From Inia geoffrensis (Eukaryota > Chordata > Mammalia > Artiodactyla > Iniidae), in contig CM070899.1 in the NCBI GenBank assembly GCA_036417435.1, positions 67,659,001 to 67,723,000 on the forward strand: a DNA stretch of 64,000 nucleotides, written 5' to 3'. A program made the position numbers and the translations under genes. The notes beneath the pieces are model-generated. The model did no database searches. It was not told where the DNA came from and was given only the letters and a program-made list of their open reading frames with translations. Shown here piece after piece: positions 33,101-44,366 of the stretch. Each line of letters opens with the position of its first letter. Position 1 is the stretch's first letter.

Positions 33101-36100
33101 GAGGACCTTCAAGATGGCGGAGGAGTAAGAAGTGGAGATCACCTTCCTCCTCAAAAATACATCAGAAATACATCTACATGTGGAACAACTCCTACAGAAC
33201 ACCTACTGAATGCTGTCAGAAGACCTCAGACCTCCCAAAAGGCAAGACACTCCCCATGTACCTGGGTAGAGCAAAAGTAAAAAGAAAAAACACACAAAAG
33301 AATAGGGATGGGACCTGCACCAGTGGGAGGGAGCTGTGAAGGAGGAAAGGTTTCCACACACTAGGAAGCCCCTTCGCGGGCAGAGACTGCGGGTGGCGGA
33401 GGCAGGAGCTTCAGAGCCTCGGGAGGAGAGCACAGAAACAGGGGTGCAGAGGGCAAAGCGGAGAGATTCCCACACAGAGGAGCGGTGCCCACCAGCACTC
33501 ACCAGCTCAAGAGGCTTGTCTGCTCACCCGCCAGGGCAGGCGGGGGCTGGGAACTGAGGCTCCAGCTTTGGAGGTCGGATCACAGGGAGAGGACTGGGGT
33601 TGGATGCGTGAACACAGCCTGAAGGGGGCTCCTGAGCCACAGCTAGCCGGGAGGGAGTTGGGGAAAAAGTCTGGACCTGCCAGAGAGGCAAGAGACCATT
33701 GTTTCAGGGTGCCGAGGAGAGGGGAATCAGAGCACCACCTAAACGAGCTCCAGAGACAGGCGCGAGCCACAGTTATCAGCGTGGACCCCAGAGATGGGCA
33801 TGAGACGCTAAGGCAGCTGCTGCTGCCATCAAGAAGGCTGTGTGCGAGCACAGGTCACTATCCCCACCTCCCCTCCCGAAAGCCCATGCAGCCCGCCACT
33901 GCCAGGGTCCCGTGACACACCACTGCCAGCGTCCCCAGGAGAATACACAGCACACCTCAGGCTGGTGCAATGTCATGCCAGCCTCTGCCACCGCCGCAGG
34001 CTCGCCCCACATTCTGTACCCCTTCCTTCCCTAGACCTGAGTGAGCCAGAGCCCTCTAATCAGCTGCTACTTTAACCCGGTCCTATCTGGGCAAGAACAG
34101 ACGTCCCTCAGGTGACCTACAGGCAGAGGCGGGTCCAAACCCAAAGCTGAACCCCAGAAGCTGTGCAAACAAAGAACAGAAAGGGAAATCTCTCCCAGCA
34201 GCCTCAGAAGCAATGGATTAAATCTCCACAATCAACTTGATGTACCCTGCATCTGTGGAATACCTGAATAGACAACGAATCATCCCAAAATTGAGGCAGT
34301 GGACTTTGGGAGCAACTGTAGACTTGGGGTTTGCTCTATGTGACCGACTAGTTTCTGATTTATATGGTAATCCTAGTTTAGTTTTTAGCACTTGTTATCA
34401 CTCGTGAATTTGTTTATTGGTTTGGTTGCTCTCTTTTTTTTTTTTAACCATTTTTAATTGTTTTAATTTAATAATATTTTTTAATATTTTTATTTTAATA
34501 ACTTTATTTTTTTTTCTTTTTCTTTCTTTCTTTTATTTCTCCCTTTTCTTCTGAGCTGTGTGGCTGACAGGGTCTTGGTGCTCCGGCCAGGTGTCAGGTC
34601 TGAGCCTTGGAGGTGAGAGAGCCGAGTTCAGGACACTGGACCACCAGAGACCCCCTGGCCCCATGTAATTATCAATCGGTGACAGCTCTCCCAGAGATCT
34701 CTGTCTCAACACTAAGACCCAGCTCCACTCAATGGTGTACAGTGCTGGACACACCATGCCAAACAACCAGCAAGATAGGAACACAACGCCACCCATTAGC
34801 AGAGAGGTTCTCTAAAATCATAATAAGGTCACAGACACCCCAAAACACACCACCAGATGTGGTCCTGCCCACCAGAAAGACAAGATCCAGCCTCATCCAC
34901 CAGAACACAGGAGCCAGTCCCCTCTACCAGGAAGCCTACACAACCCACTGGACAAAGCTTACCCACTGGGGGCACACACCAAAATCAGTGGGAACTACAA
35001 AACTGCAGCCCGCAAAAAGGAGACCCCAAACACAGTAAGTTAAGCAAAATGAGAGTACAGAGAAGTATGCAGCAGCTCAAAGAGCAAGGGAAAAACCCAC
35101 CAGACCAAACAAATGAAGAGGAAATAGGCAGTCTACCTGAAAAAGAATTCAGAGTAATGATAGTAAAGATGATCCAAAATCATGGAAATCTTGGAAAACA
35201 AGACAAAAAACAAGACATTTCTCAGAATGGGAGAAAATATTTGCAAATGAAGCAACTGACAAAGGATTAATCTCCAAAATTTACAAGAAGCTCATGTGCT
35301 GAATATCAAAAAAACAAACAACCCAATCCAAAAATGGGCAGAAGATCTAAATAGACATATCTCCAAAGAAGATATACAGATGGCCAACAAACACATGAAA
35401 GGATGCTCAACATCACTAATCATTAAAGAAATGCAAATCAAAATGACAATGAGGTATCACCTCACACCAGTCAGAATGGCCATCGTCAAAAAACCTACAA
35501 ACAGTAAATGCTGGAGAGGGTGTGGAGCAAAGGGAACCCTCTTGCACTGTTGGTGGGAATGTAAATTGATACAGCCACTATGGAGAATAGTATGGAGGTT
35601 CCTTAACAAACTACAAATAGAACTACCATATGGCCCAGCAATCCCACTACTGGGCATATACCCTGAGAAAAACATAATGTAAAAAGAGGCATGTACCACA
35701 ATGTTCACTGCAGCTCTATTTACAATAGCCATGACATGGAAGCAAAGTAACTGTCCATAGATGAATGGATAAAGAAGATGTGGCACATATATACAATGGA
35801 ATATTACTCAGCCATAAAAAGAAACGAAATTGAGTTAGTTGTAGTGAGGTGGATGGACCTAGAGTCTGTCATACAGAGTGAAGTAAGTCAGAAAGAGAAA
35901 ACAAATACCGTATGCTAACACATATATATGGAATCTAAAAAAAAAAAGTGGTTCTGATGAACCTGGGGGCAGGACAGGAATAAAGATGCAGACGTAGAGA
36001 CAGACTTGAGGACACGCGGAGTGAGAAGGGTAAGCTAGGACAGAGTGAGAGAGTGACATTGACATATACACACCACTAAATGTAAAATAGATAGCTACTG

Positions 36101-36298
36101 GGAAGCAGCCACATAGCACAGGGAGCTCAGCTCGGTGCTCTGTGAGCACCTAGAGGGGCGGGATAGGGAGGGAGGAAGGAAGATGCAAGAGGGAGGGGAT
36201 ATGGCGATATATGTATACATACAACTGATTCACTGTTATACAGCAGCAACTAACACAAAAATGTAAAGCACTTACACTCCAATAAAGATGTCAAAAAA
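33101..36298 (+). mobile_element. L1 copy A: 5' UTR, start of ORF1, internal deletion, ORF2 end and 3' UTR
   Basis: It opens 'gaccttcaagatggcggagg', the L1 5' end, with a GC-rich 5' UTR to about 35049. A fragment of ORF1 runs from 35050 to about 35200 (codons for ...NEEEIGSLPEKEFRVM...). It then jumps directly to the ORF2 C-terminal part at about 35205-35225 ('gaatgggagaaaatatttgc'), which continues to about 35682. The 3' UTR ends at about 36290 with 'ccaataaagatgtc'. About 4 kb found in copy C is missing. The target duplication 'aggaaatatttt' is at 33087-33098 and 36538-36549. It cannot encode a functional protein. Confidence 0.92.
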
Positions 36299-36310
36299 AA
36301 GAAAAAGGAA

Positions 36311-36530
36311 GGCTTTCCTGGTGGCGCAATGGTTGAGAGTCCACCTGCCGATGCAGGGGACACGGGTTCGTGACCCGGTTCGGGAGGATCCCACATGCCA
36401 CAGAGCGGCTGGGCCCGTGAGCCATGGCCACTGAGCCTGTGCGTCTGGAGCCTGTGCTCCGCAACGGGAGAGGCCACAGCGGTGAGGGGCCCGCGTACTG
36501 CAAAAAAGAAAAAGAAAAAGAAAAAAAAAA
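36311..36530 (+). mobile_element. CHR-type SINE in the L1 poly(A) tail
   Basis: It begins 'ggctttcctggtggcgcaat', a one-base loss in the head, and ends in 'gcgtactgcaaaaaagaaaa'. The duplication 'aagaaaaaggaa' is at 36299-36310 and 36531-36542, so it inserted into the tail of L1 copy A. It gives the order of events hAT, then L1, then SINE. Confidence 0.93.
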
Positions 36531-36537
36531 AAGAAAA

Positions 36538-36716
36538 AGGAAATATTTTAAGCTTTGTGGATCATTTGATCTGCAACTATTCAACATTGCCATTGTATCA
36601 CCAAAGTAGTCATAGACAACATGTAAATGAATGAGCATGGCTATGTTCCAATAAAACTTTATTTACAAGTACAGGCAGGATTTAGTCCACAGGTCATAGT
36701 TTGCCAACGCTGATTT
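36538..36716 (+). repeat. hAT-like DNA transposon, right part
   Basis: 'ttaagctttgtggatcattt', 'gttccaataaaactttattt' and 'catagtttgccaacgctg' finish the element begun at 33049. The outer ends are imperfect inverted repeats (start 'caagggttagca', end 'tttgccaacgctg'). Confidence 0.8.
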
Positions 36717-37937
36717 AGAAAATAAGCTTTTCCATGACAAAGTTATTCAATCACCCAACAATGTAATTTTTGTAAGGCCAAGAGCAGACAGGAAACAATC
36801 ATCTCTTTTACTGTCAGAGGAGCTACCTCAGTAAAGATCTACTTCCTCATCCTTAATTGGCTAGTTTTCAAAAATAATAAAGAGCACATTTTTCAGGCTG
36901 TTTCACTGGAACTAGGTTAGCATGTCTTGCTTTAATTTTATATATTGTGAATAAAATCAGTGTCCATTAAGTAGAAACACCAAAGCCTGTATTAATTAAA
37001 GAATACTGTAATTTGATTTTGGCCCAGCTACTGACTGATAAAATTACCACAAGTACAAAAAGCAGCCTACACATATTTTCAAGTCTAGAATTCAGTAACG
37101 TTCAAAAGATGCCAAATAAACCTCATTGGTTTTTCATAATTTACTCCATTGTTTTTAAATAGGCTCCTATTTTAAGTGTATAAACAGTTTTTCAATTTAA
37201 ACTTTCAAACAGTTTCATATTGTAGGAAAATAAATGAGCAAGGTAGAGGCTATAAATAAACATATGCAGCTGGGTGTCCAACTAACTAAGTTTGGTGAAT
37301 GCTTTCCAACTTATTCCACCTGAAATAATTATATTTAGTCAAGAAAACTCCAATCAGGGTTTTCTTTATCATTTATTGCAGCCAGGTCCAAAAGAATAAT
37401 CACCACAAAAGCCTCACCAAATACACAACAGATAAAGAAAATGATTATTAGCAAATATAATTATACATGTACTATTGTAAAGTAGGATTGCCATCTTTAA
37501 TGTCACCATAAACTTAACCTAATGTGTTGGTACGCCTTTTTCTGACTCTCCTGCAGCATGCAAAGTCTAACAGATGACAAAAACAAGACAGATCAAACCC
37601 CAACACACTAGATTTGGGGATTCATTTCTTTATAATTCATAATACCCTGTGAGACCTGTAAAAGGTGGCAGAATTATTCAGAGTGATTATACTGTTTCAT
37701 TACCACTGCATGAAAGCTGCAATTTGAGAGCCTACAAGTCCTATTTTTTGTGTGCTGGATTTCAAAGGCACTGACAAGAGTTTTGATACTGCTTTGTTCT
37801 TCCAACAGAATATACACTAAAGAAGATTGTAAAGCTTCAAGATGTTCTTTTTATCCATGTCATGTGCTAATGGAACCCATCAAAACAACGTCTTAGAGTG
37901 GCCCACCCCAACGTTTGTAAGTAAACATTCATTTAAG
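36717..37937. other. Repeat-free intronic DNA
   Basis: About 1.2 kb with no mobile element or simple repeat that I can recognise, between two L1 insertions. It has no open frame of note. It is a candidate for conserved non-coding sequence, which I cannot test here. Confidence 0.6.
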
Positions 37938-39048
37938 ATTAAGACCTGGATCTGGGGGAAGATGTCAGAAGAGTAAGAGGCGGAGATCACCTTGCTCCCC
38001 ACAGATACATCAGAAATACATCTACATGTGGAACAACTACAGAACACCTACTGAACACTGGCAGAAGACCTCAGACCTCCCAAAAGGCAAGAAACTCCCC
38101 AGGTACCTGGGTAAGGCAAAAGGAAAAAGAATAAACCAAGACAAATAAACCAAAGAATAGGGATGGGACCTGCACCAGTGGAAGGGAGCCGTGAAGGAGA
38201 AAAGGTTTCCACACACTAGAAGGTCCTTCGCGGGCGGAGACTGTGGGTGGCGGAGAGGGGGAGCTTCGGCGCCGCAAAGGAGAGCACAGCAACAGGGGTG
38301 CGGAGGGCAAAGCGGAGAGACTTCTGCACAGAGGAGCGGTGCCGACCAGCACTCACCAGCCCAAGGGGCATGTCTGCTTACCCGCCGGGGCGGGCCGGGG
38401 CTGGGAGCTGAGGTTCGGGCTTCGGTCACAGCGCAGGGAGAGGACTGGCGGCGTGAACAGAAGCTGAAGGGGTTAGTGCACCACGGCTAGCCAGGAGGGA
38501 GTCTGGGGAAAAGTCTGGGCCTGCCAAAGAGGCAAGAGACTTTCTCTTCCCTCTTTGTTTATGGGTGCTCGAGGAGAGGGGATTAAGAGCGCTGCTTAAA
38601 CGAGCTCCAGAGACCGGCGCGAGCTGCGGCTATCAATGTGGAACCCAGAGACGGGCATGGGATGCTAAGGCTGCTGCTGCCACCACCAAGAAGCCTGTGT
38701 GCGAGCACAGGTCACTATCCACACCTCCCTCCAGGGAGACTGTGCAGTCCACCACTGCCAGAGTCCCGGGATCCAGGGACAACTTCCCCGGGAGAACGCA
38801 CGGCATGCCTCAGGCTGGTGCAACATCACGCCGGCCTCTGCCACCGCAGGCTTGCCCAAACAACGTGCCCCTCCCTCCCCCCGGCCTGAGTGAGCCGGAG
38901 GCCCCGAATCAGTGGCTCCTTTAACCCCACCCTGTCTGAGTGAAAAACAGACGCCTTCCAGCGACCTACACACAGAGGTGGGGCCAAATCCAAAGCTGAA
39001 ACCCGGGAGCTGTGTGCACAAAGAAGAGAAAGGGAAATCTCTCCCATC

Positions 39049-39094
39049 AGCCACAGGAGAGGGCCGCGTACCGCAAAAAAAAGAAAAAAAAGGA
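39049..39094 (+). repeat. Tail of a CHR-type SINE at the L1 B deletion junction
   Basis: 'gggccgcgtaccgcaaaaaa' and the following A-rich run match the final part of the short CHR SINE, apparently without its head. It is joined on the left to L1 5' UTR ('aaatctctcccatcag') and on the right to ORF2 ('ggaatccaaatcggaaaaga'). Confidence 0.8.
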
Positions 39095-40066
39095 ATCCAA
39101 ATCGGAAAAGAAGAAGTAAAGCTGTCACTGTTTGCAGATGACATGATATTATACGAAGAGAATCCTAAATATGCTACCAGAAAACTACTAGAGCTAATCA
39201 ATGAATTTGGTAAAGTAGTAGGATACAAACAATGCACAGAAATCTCTGGCATTCCTATACACTAATGATGAAAAATCTGAACATGAAATCAAGAAAACAC
39301 TCTCATTTACCATTGCAACAGAAAGAATAAAATATCTAGGAATAAACCTACCTATGGAGATATAAGACCTGTATGCAGAAAATTATAAGACACTGATGAA
39401 AAAAATTAAAGATGATACAAATAGATGGAGAGATATACCATGTTCTTGCATTGGAAGAATCAACATTGTGAAAATGACTCTACTACCCAAAGCAATCTAC
39501 AGATTCAATGCAATCCCTATCAAACTACCACTGGCATTTTTCACAGAACTAGAACAAAAGATTTCACAATTTGTATGGAAACACAAAAGACCCCGAATAG
39601 CCAAAGCAATCTTGAGAACGAAAAATGGAGCTGGAGGAATCAGGCTCCCTGACTTCAGACTATACTACAAAGCTACAGTAATCCAGACAGTATGGTGCTG
39701 GCACAAAAACAGAAATACAGATCAATGGAACAGGACAGAAAGCCCAGAGATAAACCGATGCACATATGGTCACCTTATCTTTGATAAAGGAGAGAGGAAT
39801 GTACAGTGGAGAATGGACAGCCTCTTCAATAAGTGGGGCTAGGAAAACTGGACAGGTACTTGAAAAAGTATGAGATTAGATTACTCCCTAACACCATACA
39901 CAAAAATAAGCTCAAAATGGATTAAAGACCTAAATGTAAGGCCAGAAACTATCAAACTCTTAGAGGAAAACATAGGCAGAACACTCTTAAGACATAAATC
40001 ACAGCAAGATCCTTTTTGACCCACCTCCTAGAGAAATGGAAATAAAAACAAAAATAAACACATGGG

Positions 40067-40310
40067 GGGCTTCCCTGGTGGCACAGTGGTTGAGAGTCCA
40101 CCTGCCGATGCAGGGGACACGGGTTTGTGCCCCAGCCTGGTGGGATCCCACATGCCGCAGAGCGGCTGGGCCCATGCAGCTGGGCCCGTGTGGCTGGGCC
40201 CGTGAGCCATGGCTGCTGGGCCTGCACGTCCGGAGCCTGTGCTCCACAGTAGGAGAGGCCACAGCAGTGAGAGGCCTGCGTACTGCAAAAAAAATTTTAA
40301 AAAAAACAAA
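40067..40310 (+). mobile_element. CHR-type SINE with a repeated internal module, inside L1 B
   Basis: Normal head and 'gcaaaaaaaatttt' tail, but the 'gctgggcccgtg' module is present about three times at about 40164-40207 where most copies have one. The duplication 'aaacacatggg' is at 40056-40066 and 'aaacaaatggg' at 40311-40321. Confidence 0.93.
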
Positions 40311-41518
40311 AAACAAATGGGACCTAATGAAACTTCAAAGCTTTTGCGCAGCAAAGGAAACCATAAACAAGACTAAAAGACAACCCTCAGAATGGGAGAA
40401 AATATTCGCAAATGAAGCAACTGACAAAGGATTAATCTCCAAAATTTACAAGCAGCTCATGCAGCTCAATAACAAAAAAACAAACAACCCAATCCAAAAA
40501 TGGGCAGAAGACCTAAACAGACATTTCTCCAAAGAAGATATACAGATTGCCAACAAACACATGAAAGAACACTCAACATCATTAATCATTTGAGAAATGC
40601 AATTCAAAGCTACGAGATATCATCTCACACCAGTCAGAATGGCCATCATCAAAAATCTAGAAACAATAAATGTTGGAGAGGGTGTGGAGAAAAGGGAACA
40701 CTCTTGTACTGCTGGTGGGAATGTGAATTGGTACAGCCACTAATGGAGAACAGTATGGAGGTTCCTTAAAACACTACAGATAGAACTACCATATGACCCA
40801 GCAATCCCACTACTGGGCATATACCCTGAGAAAACCATAATTCAAAAAGAGTCATGTACCACAATGTTCACTGCAGCTCTATTTACAGTACCCAGGATAT
40901 GGAAGCAATCTAAGTGTCCATCGACAGGTGAATGGATAAAGAAGATGTGGCACATATATACAATGGAATATTACTCACCCATAAAAAGAAAGGAAATTGA
41001 GTTATTTGTAGTGAGGTGGATGGACCTAGGGGCTGCCATATAGAGTGAAGTGAGTCAGAAAGAGAAAACTAAATAGCATATGCTAACACATATATATGGA
41101 ATCTAAGGGGAAAAAAATGGTTCTGAAGAACCTAGGGGCAGGACAGGAATAAAGTCACAGACATAGAGAATTGACTTGAAGACATGGGGAGGGGGAACGG
41201 TAAGCTGGGACAAAGTGAGAGAGTGGCATGGACTTATATATACTACCAAACGTAAAACAGAGAGCTAGTGGGAAGCAGCCGCATAGCACAGGGAGATCAG
41301 CTCAGTGGTTTGTGACCACCTAGAGGGGTGGGATAGGGAGGGTAGGAGGGAGGGAGATGCAAGAGGGAAGAGATATGGGAACATATGTATATGTATAACT
41401 GATTCACTTTGTTATAAAGCAGAAACTAATATACCATTGTAAAGCAATTATACTCCAATAAAGATGTAAAAAAAACAAGCAAAACTCAATAATTAAAACA
41501 ATATATATATTAAGGCCT

Positions 41519-42179
41519 ACTCAAATGTGTCCTTTCCATAGAGGTATCCAGTTAAGAATCACATGAGTCTCTACACATTACATTACACTTAATCTTGGAC
41601 CGGCAACTAGGATTTATTCAATTTAAAGTTGAATCAAGCCTCTACTTTCTTCTCTCTCTACCTAGCTTTAAATCAAGCTGCCGTTCACAAGAATTTTAAT
41701 CTCTCAGTAGAGAAAAATATGTTTCTTAATTCTATTAACTAACATTAAATAAGAATCTGAATGTCAGAAGTAGTAATGGTTGTACAGTGATGAGAGAACA
41801 ATTTCCTACTACTTATCAAAGGACTGTCTAAATCTTCAATTTCAGTCAAGAAAGAAAGAGGAACAAGGGCAACATACAGGAAAAAGTTCACATGGCTGGA
41901 CAGAGGGCAGAGATGAGCTCATGAAAAGTACAGAAGAATCCCAAATGATAAACTGTTTGTAAACAAGCTGGAAAAGTAGAAATGGAAGAGTATCAAATTA
42001 AAGACTATTTTAGAACAACAAAAACAAACAGAAAAACACCTAAGAGATCATCGTAGTCTTCTGACCACTTTTTAGTGGAGAACCAGGCCCAGAGATAAAT
42101 GTCATAGCTGGATCTAGCTTCCAAATCTCTTCCCAACATACCATAAAGCTTAACTGCTAACAATCACTAACCATTCCCC
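41519..42179. other. Unassigned intronic stretch
   Basis: No gene or repeat was recognised beyond short AT runs. The open frame at 41780-41962 (plus) has no recognisable product. Confidence 0.55.
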
Positions 42180-42580
42180 TTTGTCTCTCTCATCTCATCC
42201 CTTACTATTTTTCCCCTTTTCACTCCACTCCAGACATACTGCTCCCTGCAGTGTATTTAACACACCAGGTATGCACCTGCTTTAGGTGCACCTGGTTCCA
42301 TCACTTCTTTCAAGTCTTGATTCAAACATCACCATGTAGTGAGGCCTTCACTCGTCACTCTATCTAAAACCCCAACTCCCTCATCATAACACTGCATATT
42401 TCCTACTCCCCTTCCTGCTTTTTCTTTCTTCTCAGCACCTATATCAATATTTAACATACTATATATTTACTTACCTTGTTTATTGTGTCTCCCCACTAGA
42501 ATGTTAATTTCACTAGGGTAAGGAATTTTGTATGTTTTATTCACTGCTGTACCTAGAATCTAGAACAATAGGCAGTTGTG
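42180..42580 (+). mobile_element. L2 LINE 3' region
   Basis: 'ttgtgtctccccactagaat', 'cactagggtaaggaattttg' and 'cactgctgtacctagaatct' match the L2 3' end in sense. The adjoining stretch about 42597-42690, with 'gaaattctgattcagtaggt', resembles a MER5/MER20-type hAT fragment. Confidence 0.7.
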
Positions 42581-43004
42581 GAGAGACTCTGTTCTATCTC
42601 AAGAAATTCTGATTCAGTAGGTCTGGGCTGGGGTCCAACAAACTGCATTGTAACACTCTGGGGTATAAGATGACCACAATGTGAAAAACAGTAATATAGA
42701 TAGTATGGAAAGGCAAAGATGAAAATCTGCTATAAGGCCCCACGTCTTGGCAACAGCAGGATCAGAGTAACAGTGATCTACAGTAATCAACAGTAACAAT
42801 AAAGAGGGTTTGTTTTTTTTTTAACTATAAAAAAGTAGTTCACATTCTGCCATATGGGTAAATAGTCAGTCACATATTGCATGGGACATATGCATATAAA
42901 AAACTATTCGTTGTTTATCTAAAATTCAAATTTAATTGAGTGGGTGTCCTATATTTTTATTTGCTAAATCTAGCAACCCTACCCTGGCATCTCTTCTCAA
43001 CAGT

Positions 43005-43630
43005 GTAGTGAGAATGATTCAGAGTTGAAACATAAGTCAGATCATGTCTGCTCAAAACCCTTCACTGACACCCCCTCCTGCATTTCACTCATGAAAAGCC
43101 AAAGTCCTTACGACAATTCACCAGACCCCACATAATCTATCCAGCTCCCCATACCCCTGCCTCCCAGCCCTGTTCACTTTCCTCACCTGTTATTACTCCA
43201 GTCCACTTCTTACTCCAGGTGCCACAGTGGGCTTTTCACTATTCCTTGAATAATAAGCTAGACATGCTCCCACATAGTAGCCTTGGAACTGGCCGTTCCT
43301 TTTACCTGACACAATCTTCCCACAGACAGTCACACAGACTACACTCTCACCTTCTTCACGTTTCTGCTCAAATGTCATATTTTCAATGGAGCTTACCCTA
43401 TGTTAAAGTGCGAACCCCTCCTCACACACAAGCATTTTCCCTCCCCCTTATTTCAGACTACTTTTATCACTTTCTAACATACTATTTAACTTACTTATGA
43501 TGTCTAACATCTATTTATTGTAAACTCCATAAGGGTAAGGATATCTCTAAGCACCTTAAACAGTAATCTAAGATAAATATCCATTTAATGAATGGATGGA
43601 TGAATGGATGAACTAATGAATGAATGAACA
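43005..43630 (+). mobile_element. L2 LINE 3' region with GATG/GAAT microsatellite end
   Basis: 'ctcaaaacccttcactgaca', 'tccactccaggtgcc'-like sequence near 43210, 'aaactccataagggtaagga' and a terminal 'gaatggatggatgaatggat' run. This is the common L2 pattern read in sense. Confidence 0.7.
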
Positions 43631-44163
43631 AAGCTCCATTTGTTCCTCTGTAGAGTATCAGGGTTGATTACTATATGATCCCTATGGCCCCTCTTCAGCT
43701 CTAACATTCTACAAGTTCATGAAATTCCCTCTCCTAATACCTCTATACTAACGTTTTAAGTTACAGGATTCAAAATTAACTAATGTAGGTAAAGTTTAAA
43801 ATATTCTGGCGTTAAAGAAAGGGTCATAAATTTCCTTGCGGTCTATTCCTAACCACCACTTTTCCCCCAAGAAAATCCAGCATCATCTTCATTTTTCTAT
43901 TGATCTCAACTCCAGAAAAATGGAACTTCATGGAATAAAATCTAGTGCAAAGACTGGCTATAGTGGGCTGCTGTAAAAAAAAATAAGAGTACACTACCTT
44001 AAAAAGAAAAAAGTACACTACCTAAATCTTTGAAAACTAAAGACACAATCCGGTATGAAAGGGCTCATTAAAAAGAGGGCAATTTTTAAAAAAAGAGGGC
44101 AATTTTTAAACCTGCTCACTACCAAGGTTAGGTTCAATCCAGGGTTTTAAACAGAAAATGGCT
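43631..44163. other. Unassigned intronic stretch
   Basis: A short tandem of 'aaaagagggcaatttttaaa' occurs twice near 44071-44110. Nothing else was recognised. Confidence 0.55.
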
Positions 44164-44307
44164 GCATAGGAGTTTTGGGGTGTGTGTGTGTGTGTGTGTG
44201 TATTTTCCTTTCCAGAGCAGACAAGCATAGGAGTTTTGGGGTGTGTGTGTGTTTGTGTGTGTGCGTGTATTTTCCTTTCCAGAGCAGACAAGCATAGGAG
44301 TTTTGGG

Positions 44308-44343
<36 letters not shown>

Positions 44344-44366
44344 TTTCCTTTCTAGAGCAGACAAGC
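44164..44366 (+). repeat. Three-unit minisatellite carrying TG microsatellites
   Basis: Units start 'gcataggagttttgggg' at 44164, 44225 and 44292. Each has a TG run, then 'tattttcctttccagagcag'. The units are about 61, 67 and 75 bases; most of the length difference is in the TG run, and the second is interrupted by TT and GC. Minus-strand frames across it encode His-Thr repeats and are not genes. Confidence 0.95.

Larger units (their letters stand above)
37950..41475 (+). mobile_element. L1 copy B: 5' UTR joined to ORF2 and 3' UTR by an internal deletion
   Basis: The 5' UTR starts near 37953 ('gggggaagatgtcagaagag') and runs to about 39048. It is followed by a 40-odd-base SINE tail (39049-39094), then ORF2 from just before its FADDMILY reverse-transcriptase motif (about 39098) to about 41060, with a SINE at 40067-40310. 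The 3' UTR ends at about 41468 'ccaataaagatgt'. The frame is broken in several places (for example near 39228 and 39840). ORF1, the endonuclease and most of the RT are missing. 'attaagacct' at 37938-37947 and 'attaaggcct' at 41509-41518 may be the target duplication. Confidence 0.9.

Noticed and set aside
35296..35682. 128-codon frame as a host gene
   Set aside because: It is the L1 ORF2 C-terminal part, with the CWRGCG...HCWWEC motif.
38665..39252. 195-codon minus-strand frame
   Set aside because: It is antisense to L1 5' UTR, a SINE tail and ORF2, so it crosses a rearrangement junction.
44164..44366. Spaced repeats resembling a small array
   Set aside because: The three units are contiguous minisatellite copies with TG runs, not repeats with unique spacers; CRISPR is not expected in a nuclear mammalian genome.
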